The position numbers were made by a program, and so were the translations under genes. This document shows positions 26,172 to 34,063 of a stretch of DNA of 64,000 nt, piece after piece. How positions within the stretch are numbered: the stretch's first letter is position 1; each line of letters opens with the position of its first letter. The notes beneath the pieces are model-generated. The model saw only the letters and a program-made list of their open reading frames with translations, was not told the origin of the DNA and ran no database searches. The DNA is from Bacillota bacterium. Lineage in GTDB: Bacteria; Bacillota; Desulfotomaculia; Desulfotomaculales; Ammonificaceae. The stretch covers positions 90,560 through 154,559 of the forward strand of contig JBFMBK010000006.1 in the NCBI GenBank assembly GCA_040755295.1, read 5' to 3'.

Positions 26172-27875
26172 TTAAAACAACCCGACGGTGCGCCCGTTTT
26201 CGTCGATATCGACCTTAAAGGCCGCCGGCTGTGAAGGCAGTCCGGGCATCGTCCTCATGGCGCCCGCCAGCGGGTAAAGGAATCCCGCACCCACCGACGC
26301 CCGGATGTCGCGTATCGGGAATGTGTAACCCCCGGGGACGTTTTTCTTTGTCGGATCGTGCGATATGGACAGATGGGTCTTGGCCATGCAGATCGGCAAC
26401 TTGCCCCAGCCCTGGGCTTCAAACTGCTGGATCTTCTTCTCCGCGAGAGGTTCGTACCGCACACCCGCCGCGTTATATACCTTTTCAGCCATAATCGCGA
26501 TCTTTTCCTTGATACTGATGTCGTCCGGGTAGAGGAAACGAAAGTCCTTGGGCTTGTCGCACGCCTCTACCACGGCCTTGGCCAGGTCGGTTGCTCCCGC
26601 GCCGCCGTCGGACCAAACCGTTATCGGATACGCCCCTTCAGCTCCCGCTTCGAGAGCCTTTACCCGCACCGCTTCAACCTCGGCGTCGGTATCGGCCACA
26701 AACCTGTTTATGGACACCACCACCGGCACGCCGTAAGACTTCGCGATTTTAATCATATGGGCCAGATTCTCGCATCCCTTCTCAACCGCGGGGACGTTTT
26801 CCTTAAGGATTTCCTCCGGCATCGGCTTACCGGCCACCACGTTGCCGACACCGCCGTGCATCTTCAGCGCCCGGATGGTGCTGGTGATAACCACGCAGTC
26901 CGGAGTGAGCCCGGATTGGCGGCATTTGATGTCCATGAATTTTTGCATTCCGAGGTCCGCGCCGAAACCGCTCTCGGTCACAACGTAGTCCGAAAGCTTG
27001 AGACCGATCATATCCGCAAGAACGGAACACTGGCCGTGGGCGATGTTCGCGAACGGCCCGGCGTGTAGGATACACGCCTGCCCTTCCAGCGTCTGCATCA
27101 GGTTCGGCTTGATCGCTTCTTTCATGATTACAGTCATCGCCCCGGCAGCCCTAAGGTCTTCCGCCGTAACCGGCTTGCCGTCGTAGGTGTAACCGACCAT
27201 CATACGCGCAAAACGCCGCCGCATATCCCTGAGGCCCGTTGTCAGCGCAAGAATAGCCATCACCTCCGAGGCAACAGTGATATCGAAACCGCTCTCCCGG
27301 GGGTAACCGTTCTCCCTGCCGCCAAGCCCGAGCACGATATTGCGGAGCACCCTGTCGTTGACGTCCACCACACGCTGCAGCATAATGGTAAGAGGGTCGA
27401 TGTTAAGCGGGTTCTTCAGTAGGATGGAAGCGTCCATCATCGCCGCCAGAAGGTTGTGGGCCTGGCCGACGGCGTGAATATCACCGGTAAAATGGATATT
27501 AAGGTCTTCCATCGGAACGACCTGGGAGTAACCCCCTCCCGCCGCACCGCCTTTGATCCCGAAAACCGGTCCCATCGAAGGCTGGCGGAGTGTACAAATA
27601 ACATTTTTGCCGAGCTTTCCGAGGCCCTGCGTGAGGCCGACCGTAGTGACGGTCTTTCCTTCACCCAGGGGGGTAGGGGTGATAGCGGTAACATCGATGT
27701 ACTTTCCGTTGGGGCGGTCGCGGAATTTCTCCAGGACTTCAAGGTTGATCTTGGCTTTATACTTGCCGTAATACTCAAAGTCGTCCTCATCAAGACCAAT
27801 AGATGCCGCTATGTCCCTAATCGGTTTCATCTTATGGGCTTGGGCAATTTCAAGATCGCTGGGAACAACACGCAT
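26172..27875 (-). CDS. fhs: Formate-tetrahydrofolate ligase
   Basis: 567 aa from ATG 27873-27875. Activates formate with ATP onto tetrahydrofolate, feeding one-carbon pools and, in acetogens, the methyl branch of the Wood-Ljungdahl pathway. Marks: P-loop TPLGEGKTVTTVGL (near 65), GGAAGGGYSQV, and LPICMAKTHLSISH late in the protein. Length is near the family norm of about 555-560. In-frame ATG 27887 and TTG 27896 lie just upstream but have poor Shine-Dalgarno spacing. Transcribed alone with its own terminator; no other Wood-Ljungdahl gene is in the window. Confidence 0.95.
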   Translation of the reverse strand: MRVVPSDLEIAQAHKMKPIRDIAASIGLDEDDFEYYGKYKAKINLEVLEKFRDRPNGKYIDVTAITPTPLGEGKTVTTVGLTQGLGKLGKNVICTLRQPSMGPVFGIKGGAAGGGYSQVVPMEDLNIHFTGDIHAVGQAHNLLAAMMDASILLKNPLNIDPLTIMLQRVVDVNDRVLRNIVLGLGGRENGYPRESGFDITVASEVMAILALTTGLRDMRRRFARMMVGYTYDGKPVTAEDLRAAGAMTVIMKEAIKPNLMQTLEGQACILHAGPFANIAHGQCSVLADMIGLKLSDYVVTESGFGADLGMQKFMDIKCRQSGLTPDCVVITSTIRALKMHGGVGNVVAGKPMPEEILKENVPAVEKGCENLAHMIKIAKSYGVPVVVSINRFVADTDAEVEAVRVKALEAGAEGAYPITVWSDGGAGATDLAKAVVEACDKPKDFRFLYPDDISIKEKIAIMAEKVYNAAGVRYEPLAEKKIQQFEAQGWGKLPICMAKTHLSISHDPTKKNVPGGYTFPIRDIRASVGAGFLYPLAGAMRTMPGLPSQPAAFKVDIDENGRTVGLF

Positions 27876-28019
27876 TGACTCTCCCATCCCTTCCAAAAAA
27901 TATTAGCCACGACGGCTTTTAGTTTGTCTAGTATAGCATTTTTTCAAAATGGTTTCCAAACCAGCCGGGTTTTAATCGCCATAAAACTAAGGTAAGTTGC
28001 TTAAAAAGGGCTGTGGCCG

Positions 28020-28071
28020 GTAACGGGGAGGTGAGAGGCGGGAGGTTAGAGGTGGGAAATGAGAGGAAATA
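28020..28071. repeat. Dispersed intergenic repeat (GAAGT family), fhs-ndk gap
   Basis: Purine-rich words GGGAGGTGAGAGGCGGGAGG, TTAGAGGTGGG and AATGAGAGG match the family seen near tetR and yabP. Noncoding. Confidence 0.45.
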
Positions 28072-28345
28072 AGACCCGCCACAGAGGCACAGAGCGCACA
28101 GAGATGGAACCAAACAGGATAACAGACAAAATCTTAGTATCTATATACAGGATCAGAATCCAATTATCAGCTTTTCGTTCTCAGAAATTTTAAGCAGGTT
28201 TATATCTCGACAAACCCGTCTCTATTCTCGATTCTGGTTACTGACTCCTGAATTCGGACCTAAAAAGAATGCCTGAGTAATACAACTTTATTTTCTCCGT
28301 GTCCTCTGTGTCTCTGTGGTAAAATATTTGTTTCCGGTTCTTTAT
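28072..28345. repeat. CACAGAG-type inverted repeat element, copy B
   Basis: Arms CCACAGAGGCACAGAG (28079-28094) and CTCTGTGTCTCTGTGG (28304-28319). The right flank, read in reverse, gives GAACCGGAAACAAATATTTTACC, which matches the left flank of copies A and C, so this copy is inverted or built from two half elements. The 200-bp centre differs from the other copies and holds GAATTC/GAATTCGG-type repeat words. It ends at the ndk stop region. Confidence 0.75.
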
Positions 28346-28791
28346 TCGTAAATCCATTCGTCAAGCGTCAGTCTGTAAGGGACGATCTCCTCCTCCTTGA
28401 AGAAGATCCCGATCTCCCGCAGGGCGCTTTCGGTAGAATCCGAGCCGTGGACGACGTTACGGCCGATGTCAATCCCGTACGTTCCGCGAATGGTCCCGGG
28501 AAGCGCCTTTTGAGGATCCGTGGCCCCCAGCATATCCCGCGCGGCGGCCACTATGTTTTTACCTTCCCAGACCATCGCCGCCACCGGACCTGAAGTGATA
28601 AAGTCCACAAGACTTTTGAAAAAGGCTTTCTCCCGGTGCTCGCCGTAATGCGTTTCGGCAAGTCCCACCGGTATTAAAAGCATTTTTAACCCGACAAGCT
28701 TATAACCGCGCCTTTCAAACCGGCGGATTATCTCGCCGGTCAAACCGCGTTGAACCCCATCAGGTTTTACCATGACAAAGGTACGCTCCAA
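28342..28791 (-). CDS. ndk: Nucleoside diphosphate kinase
   Basis: 149 aa, exchanging phosphate between nucleoside tri- and diphosphates. Start TTG ([11 protein letters not shown]) with GGAGGGGG upstream. The catalytic His is in [12 protein letters not shown] (near 116). Standard length. Single gene, flanked on both sides by CACAGAG-type repeats. Confidence 0.95.
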   Translation of the reverse strand: MERTFVMVKPDGVQRGLTGEIIRRFERRGYKLVGLKMLLIPVGLAETHYGEHREKAFFKSLVDFITSGPVAAMVWEGKNIVAAARDMLGATDPQKALPGTIRGTYGIDIGRNVVHGSDSTESALREIGIFFKEEEIVPYRLTLDEWIYE

Positions 28792-28813
28792 GACTTCCCC
28801 CTCCTAACGACAA

Positions 28814-28942
28814 GCCGGAACCAAAATATTTCACTGCAGAGGTACAAAGTTCACAGGGAATAGTAAATATCAAGACTAAATAATAAAAATCAATACCCAT
28901 ATTTCTGTATTTTCCCCGCCGTGTGCCCTGTGTCTCTGTGGT
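28814..28942. repeat. CACAGAG-type inverted repeat element, copy C
   Basis: Starts GCCGGAACC, continues with the ATATTTCAC flank and degenerate CTGCAGAGGTACAAAG arm, and ends CCCTGTGTCTCTGTGG. It aligns with copy A over its whole length, including the central AATATCAAG..AAATAA, so A and C are the same element in the same orientation. Confidence 0.75.
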
Positions 28943-29066
28943 TACCCAGCACCCAACGGCACGTTAAAACTACTTTGTAACGTTGTACACAATGCGAACT
29001 TAGAACGCCACGTCTCAAGATTAACAAGTTGAGTGCTGGGCTTGCAGATTTTCGCGTCAAAGGCCC

Positions 29067-29104
29067 AAATAAAAAAACAACCGGGCCCGCGAAAAACGAG
29101 CCCG
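29067..29104 (-). terminator. Terminator of ftsH
   Basis: On the minus strand CGGGCTCG pairs with CGGGCCCG (one G-U) around a T-rich loop and is followed by GTTG and seven T. It is just past the ftsH stop. The remaining sequence between here and the repeat next to ndk shows nothing else. Confidence 0.85.
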
Positions 29105-29112
29105 ATTCTTTT

Positions 29113-31029
29113 CTACAGTCGCTTAAAGGTTATTACCGGTTCCGGTTTAGCCACCGGTAACGGGCGTTTTGACTCCTTGTTGAAGGAAACCGCAGGTGCA
29201 GGGGTCTGCTCGCCGGGAGACACCTGCCGCGGCGTCCCCATTAATTCGCCGAACTCTTCCGCCTCAATCGTTTCCTTTTCGAAGAGCCGTTTGGCCACCT
29301 GTTCGAGTGAATTTAAGTTGGCGGTTAGAATCTCACGCGCCCGGTTATAACATTCGTCAATCACCCGCCGCACCTCCCGGTCGATGGCGTAGGCCACCTC
29401 CTCGCTGTAATTCCGGTCGCGCGCGATGTCGCGCCCCAGAAACGGCGTATCCTGCTTATGCCCGAAGGTCAGCGGTCCCAGCTCCTCGCTCATCCCGTAT
29501 TCCATTATCATCCGACGGGCCACCTCGGTCGCCCGTTCAAGATCGTTCTGGGCGCCTGTGCTTATTTCCTTAAGCATGAGATCCTCGGCAACCCGCCCGC
29601 CAAGGAGCATCGTTATCTGATCCAGCAACTGCGACCGGGTCATATAATACCGGTCTTCCTTCGGCAGCAGAAGGGTATACCCTCCCGTACGCCCCCGCGG
29701 GATGATCGAAATCTTATGCACCGGGTCACAGTACGGCAGAAGGTAGCCGACAATAGCGTGGCCGGCCTCGTGATAGGAAACCAGCCATTTTTCCCTTTCG
29801 CTGATGACGCGGGACTTCTTCTCCGGTCCGGCGATCACGCGTTCCGCGGCCCGCTCCATATCAGCCATTTGAATCTTTTTCCTGTCCTGACGCGCCGCCA
29901 GGAGAGCGGCCTCGTTGACCACATTGGACAGGTCGGCGCCGCTGAAACCGGGGGTGCGCCGCGCCACAACGTCAAGGTCGACATCCTCCCCTATAGGCTT
30001 CCCGCGCACGTGTACATTGAGTATCGCCCTTCGTCCGTTGATATCAGGCATGTCGACGACCACCTGACGGTCAAACCGCCCGGGGCGCAAAAGCGCCGGG
30101 TCGAGGATATCCGGCCGGTTGGTGGCCGCGACGACGATTATCCCGTCATTGGGATTGAAACCGTCCATTTCCACCAGAAGCTGGTTAAGCGTTTGTTCCC
30201 GTTCGTCATGGCCCCCGCCCAGGCCGGCGCCCCTCTGCCGCCCCACGGCGTCGATCTCGTCTATAAACACGATGCAGGGCGCGTTTTTCTTGGCCTGTTC
30301 AAAAAGGTCACGCACCCGGGCCGCACCCACACCGACGAACATCTCCACAAAATCAGAACCGCTGATGCTGAAGAAAGGAACGCCCGCCTCACCGGCCACC
30401 GCCCGGGCCAGGAGTGTTTTGCCCGTGCCCGGCGCGCCGAAAAGAAGCACGCCCCGCGGGATACGGGCTCCCACCTCGCTGAACTTCCGGGGGTTCTTAA
30501 GGAATTCCACAACCTCCTCAAGCTCTTCCTTGACCTCATCGATACCGGCCACATCTGCAAAAGTAATTTTTTTTCGCTCGTCGGAATGGAGACGCGCGCG
30601 ACTTTTGCCGAACGACATAACCCGGCTGCCCCCGCCCTGCGTCTGTTGGATCATGAAAAAGAACAGACCCACAACAATCAGCACCGGCAAGAAAGCCGCA
30701 AGAAGGTTCGTCCACCACGCGGGTTGCGGGGGCGGTTGCCATTCCATCCGAACCCGTTTTTCCCGCAGCACGGTAATCAGCTTGTCGTCGAGAATCGGGC
30801 CCTTGGTTTCAAACTTGGTATTGTCGCGTTTGGTCCCGGTTATGAAATTGGTACTGTTTTCCGTACGGACAATCACACTGCCGATCTCGCCCTTATCCAG
30901 TTCCTGCAGGAACTGGTCGTACGGGATGGTTTTGATGTCGTTATTACGCGCCGGGGCATACCTGATCAACATTACAATAACCAGGACAATGAGCAGGTAA
31001 ATACCCAAGTTTTTAAGAAGGCGCTGCAA
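29113..31029 (-). CDS. ftsH: ATP-dependent zinc metalloprotease FtsH
   Basis: 638 aa membrane protease. Helix 1 about 8-24, an external domain, helix 2 about 105-126, AAA domain with Walker A GAPGTGKT (198-205) and Walker [10 protein letters not shown] (252-260), then the zinc site HEAGH (420-424). Degrades misassembled membrane proteins and regulators. The TTG start has GGAGGAG upstream. In B. subtilis ftsH follows tilS-hprT; here tilS is next upstream but hprT is absent from the gap. Confidence 0.96.
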   Translation of the reverse strand: MQRLLKNLGIYLLIVLVIVMLIRYAPARNNDIKTIPYDQFLQELDKGEIGSVIVRTENSTNFITGTKRDNTKFETKGPILDDKLITVLREKRVRMEWQPPPQPAWWTNLLAAFLPVLIVVGLFFFMIQQTQGGGSRVMSFGKSRARLHSDERKKITFADVAGIDEVKEELEEVVEFLKNPRKFSEVGARIPRGVLLFGAPGTGKTLLARAVAGEAGVPFFSISGSDFVEMFVGVGAARVRDLFEQAKKNAPCIVFIDEIDAVGRQRGAGLGGGHDEREQTLNQLLVEMDGFNPNDGIIVVAATNRPDILDPALLRPGRFDRQVVVDMPDINGRRAILNVHVRGKPIGEDVDLDVVARRTPGFSGADLSNVVNEAALLAARQDRKKIQMADMERAAERVIAGPEKKSRVISEREKWLVSYHEAGHAIVGYLLPYCDPVHKISIIPRGRTGGYTLLLPKEDRYYMTRSQLLDQITMLLGGRVAEDLMLKEISTGAQNDLERATEVARRMIMEYGMSEELGPLTFGHKQDTPFLGRDIARDRNYSEEVAYAIDREVRRVIDECYNRAREILTANLNSLEQVAKRLFEKETIEAEEFGELMGTPRQVSPGEQTPAPAVSFNKESKRPLPVAKPEPVITFKRL

Positions 31030-31080
31030 AAAACTCTCCTCCTGTTATTTACTTATACCCGAAAAGAATCTAATCAATAA

Positions 31081-31090
31081 ATTATATCAC
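31081..31090 (-). promoter_or_regulatory. Extended -10 promoter of ftsH
   Basis: On the minus strand TGATATAAT, an extended -10 with no good -35, about 50 bases before the ftsH start. The rest of the gap up to 31322 shows no gene or clear signal. Confidence 0.45.
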
Positions 31091-31322
31091 GTTACGTCCC
31101 TTTATAAAAGTCGTAGAACCCTTTATATTACTCTTTTCGAACGCAAGGAAGCAAAAATCAATAGACTATCCCCGGGTAAAGAACCCGATTAACAATTGAT
31201 TCGCCTGTAACTCCGTTTTCCCTTCCTTCATGCAGGCAAGCTGAGATAAAAGTCTCCGATTTAATCGGGGACAATCCGTTACAGGCATGGTAAGACCGAA
31301 ATTCGTCCTTTTTCGTCCATCC

Positions 31323-32732
31323 CTATCGCTGCCCGAAGGGGAACGGTTCTCCCGTCAAATAAATCAGACGCAAGTGAAGAAAACGCGTTGTCTCCGGCGT
31401 CACCGCCGCCCGCGCACTCACCCGTACCCCGCCGATCCATACTATGCCGGAGGCATCTATGACCAAAGGGATTTCGTCACGGTAGCAGCGGGGAATTTTT
31501 TGGGCGATAAAGAAATTCTTTAACTTAATCGGCGTCCGAAACCCAAACGGATGAAAAACGTCGCCGGGCTGGCGACGGCGCGCAAACAGCGGGGGTTCCA
31601 ATCGATCAAGGTCCATGAGCACCTCGTTGGGAGACAGACCGGAAGGGTCGGAACCCTGGGTTTTTACCCGTGCTTCAAGCGTCGCATTAAGCTCTGGGAT
31701 AGGGGTTGCGCCCGGTAAGCTCACGGACCGGCAGTAATCGGGAATCTCGCGCCTTTTCCCGCGGATCATGGAAAGCGTTTTGTAAGACCGCGCTACCCTG
31801 AGGCCGCGCGGAAGAACGACCTCCCGACCGGCATCAGAATGGAGAAGGTCCAGGATTTTTTCCGTATGTGGAAAATCAAGTTCGCCAATACCTCCCGAGA
31901 GGGTTTTATAGGCGGAACGGACCACCCGCCGGGCCAATGCGACCGGAAGCGCAGCAAGCGCGGCCGCGTCTAAATCAATACCCTCTTCCGAAACGGAGGT
32001 TATCCCGTCGTAAAACTTCGATGTTTCATCCGCAATGAACCTTTCTTCCTCGCGGGCTATATCCGCCAGACGACCGAGAGCCTCAACCACTGCCGGGTTA
32101 TAACCGTGTTCAAGGATCGGGATAAGTCCGTGGCGGATACGGTTTCGAAGGTATTCGGTACTGAGGTTCGACGTGTCAGCACAGGTTTTGAGTCCTCGAA
32201 AAACGCAGTAGGATTCCACCGCCGCCCTTCGAACTTCAATCAGGGGTCTGACAAACGGTCCCCGTACAGGAGGAATGCCCTTTAACCCGGTTAATCCCGC
32301 GCCCCTTATTATGTTGAGGAGCACCGTTTCCGCCTGGTCGTCGGCCTGATGCCCGAGCGCCATCCGCACCGCCCCGACCCTGTCGAGCACCGAATGAAAA
32401 AACCTGTACCGCACTTCCCGCGCGGCAACCTCCGTCGAGAGCCGGTGTTCCTTGGCGTAAGACCGGACATCTGCTTCCTGCGTGACCGCCTTCAGCCCGT
32501 AAGAGGCGGCGAGTCCCATTACGAATTCCGCTTCCCGCGGGGCTTCCGCCCTGAGACGGTGGTTAAGGTGGGCGACGTATAACCGAAGCCGGAGGTCATC
32601 CTTGGCCCGCCATAATAAGTCAAGAAGCGCGACCGAATCAGGCCCTCCCGAAACACCAACCGCCACCACGTCCCCCGGGCGAAACATCCCGAAGCGCTTA
32701 ATGGTTTCCTGCACCTGTGGAAGGATGTCCAA
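31323..32732 (-). CDS. tilS: tRNA(Ile)-lysidine synthetase
   Basis: 469 aa. N-terminal PP-loop ATPase with SGGPDSVALLDLLW (about 29-42), the LNHRLRAEAPREAE segment and GHQADDQAETVLLNIIRG, then the substrate-binding and C-terminal TilS domains (FFIAQKIPRCYRDEIPLV). It makes lysidine at the wobble base of tRNA-Ile(CAU). The TTG start has GGGTGG five bases upstream. Same position relative to spoIIE and ftsH as in B. subtilis. Confidence 0.94.
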   Translation of the reverse strand: MDILPQVQETIKRFGMFRPGDVVAVGVSGGPDSVALLDLLWRAKDDLRLRLYVAHLNHRLRAEAPREAEFVMGLAASYGLKAVTQEADVRSYAKEHRLSTEVAAREVRYRFFHSVLDRVGAVRMALGHQADDQAETVLLNIIRGAGLTGLKGIPPVRGPFVRPLIEVRRAAVESYCVFRGLKTCADTSNLSTEYLRNRIRHGLIPILEHGYNPAVVEALGRLADIAREEERFIADETSKFYDGITSVSEEGIDLDAAALAALPVALARRVVRSAYKTLSGGIGELDFPHTEKILDLLHSDAGREVVLPRGLRVARSYKTLSMIRGKRREIPDYCRSVSLPGATPIPELNATLEARVKTQGSDPSGLSPNEVLMDLDRLEPPLFARRRQPGDVFHPFGFRTPIKLKNFFIAQKIPRCYRDEIPLVIDASGIVWIGGVRVSARAAVTPETTRFLHLRLIYLTGEPFPFGQR

Positions 32733-33221
32733 TTAAACCACCCGGATTAAACTTCCACGCGTCCCGCCGTTTCCCTCCTTTACCAAATTATTGACAAGGA
32801 CTGACGGTATTGAACGGACATTCTGATTACGACGATGGCCGCTTACCCAAAAAACCTTGTGACGGCATCCCCGAGCGGGGATAGAAAGGTAGCAGACCGG
32901 CTGACAAGTTAGCATAACGCGACGATAAACGTCACCCAGCTTTGTCAACCGGGCAAACCCGAATGCTCACGTACCTTCATGTACACTCCGCTTCGGATCT
33001 GCCCGGTTTTCGCACCGAGCTTGTTTCTCCCCGCGTTACGGACTAGTACTTGTCCGCAGACCTGCTTCCCACAAGGCAGGGCCCGCAAACCTACATTCTT
33101 AAAATGCAGTTTCCTATACGCTCAAGTTATGTGTCATAATAATGGCTGAAAAAGATATGCCCAATATTGGTGATAAAGCCGATAATAATGCTTTATTGTC
33201 CTTGAAGGGAGGGACTGTAGT
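32733..33221. other. Intergenic region between tilS and the DUF1287 gene
   Basis: About 490 bp without a credible gene. It holds a small GCATCCCCGAGCGGGGAT hairpin near 32866-32884 and a long imperfect stem-loop at 32947-33008 (listed separately). I found no tRNA or known riboswitch pattern. Confidence 0.5.
32947..33008. repeat. Long imperfect stem-loop
   Basis: Outer arms AACCGGGCA and TGCCCGGTT, inner arms CCGAA and TTCGG, and a GTAC/GTAC tip near 32970-32983, giving a 62-nt hairpin. It is followed by TTTTCGC on the plus strand. It may be a terminator or a mobile-repeat remnant. Confidence 0.5.
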
Positions 33222-33266
33222 CTGACGAAACCTCTAACCCCAAAGCGCAGCAGGTTTGGTTACGAA

Positions 33267-33971
33267 ATGGCGGCGTGCATTTTAATCGCCATTATGGTGT
33301 TGTTCCTCGGATGGGTTTTAAGCCGGTTGGGACACAACCCGCATGAATATTTAGACATTCCGCAGGTCGTGGAAAACATGGACGCAAACCGAAACAGCAT
33401 TCCTGACGCCCTGGATTTCGTAAAAGGGGCGCGCCGTGAGGTTCAGAACCACACACAATACGACGCAGCCTATTATTCAGGAGGATACCCCCCGGAGGGG
33501 CGGGGCGCCTGTTCCGACGTCATTTGGCGAGCTTTTAGGGAGGCCGGTTACGACCTGAAGGGAATGGTGGACGAGGATATCAGGAAGACACCCGCCGCTT
33601 ACGGGAGAACGGGGGTGCTTCCGGACCCGAATATCGATTTCCGCCGTGTAACCAACCTTGTAGTCTTTTTTGAACGGCACGGGCGCGAGCTTACCAACAA
33701 GGTTATCCCGGGCGATAAAGACAACCTTATTGAGTGGCAGCCGGGTGATATCGTGGTCTTCGGTCCTCCCTGGGAGCACATCGGGATAATATCAGACCGG
33801 CGCCGTCCCGACGGTGTACCTTTCGTCCTCAATAACGCCGCCCCCGTAGCAAGTGAAGACGATTATCTCTTGCGCTGGCCGAGCAGGGTCACGCATCATT
33901 TCCGGTATTCCAAATACAGTCGCGAGCCCGAGGCAAAAGATGAAATCCAAGTCGAATATCGAAGGTCTTAA
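33267..33971 (+). CDS. DUF1287 protein, NlpC/P60-like fold, membrane anchored
   Basis: 234 aa from ATG 33267. One N-terminal helix (about 2-20), then an extracytoplasmic domain with GACSDVIWRAFREAGYDL (candidate catalytic Cys) and WQPGDIVVFGPPWEHIGIIS (candidate His), the layout of DUF1287 and NlpC/P60-type cysteine hydrolases. Possible role in cell-wall peptide processing; no substrate is known. ATG 33267 has no good Shine-Dalgarno, whereas CTG 33222 in the same frame lies 8 nt after AAGGGAGGG and would add TKPLTPKRSRFGYE to the front. Orientation is opposite to the sporulation genes around it, so it looks inserted in the block. Confidence 0.8.
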   Translation: MAACILIAIMVLFLGWVLSRLGHNPHEYLDIPQVVENMDANRNSIPDALDFVKGARREVQNHTQYDAAYYSGGYPPEGRGACSDVIWRAFREAGYDLKGMVDEDIRKTPAAYGRTGVLPDPNIDFRRVTNLVVFFERHGRELTNKVIPGDKDNLIEWQPGDIVVFGPPWEHIGIISDRRRPDGVPFVLNNAAPVASEDDYLLRWPSRVTHHFRYSKYSREPEAKDEIQVEYRRS

Positions 33972-34063
33972 GTCCTGTTTCTCACTTCCAACCTCTCACT
34001 TCCCCCTTCCCAGGAGGTGGGCTTGCCTTACAGAGGTCCAAAAGCGAACCTTTTGCTCTTGAT

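Noticed and set aside
22716..28942. CRISPR array, because of repeated CACAGAG words
   Set aside because: The copies are few, far apart, palindromic with different centres, and without regular spacers or cas genes.
29458..31080. Long plus-strand frames opposite ftsH (540 and 293 codons)
   Set aside because: They are antisense shadows of a firmly identified gene and have no recognisable domains.
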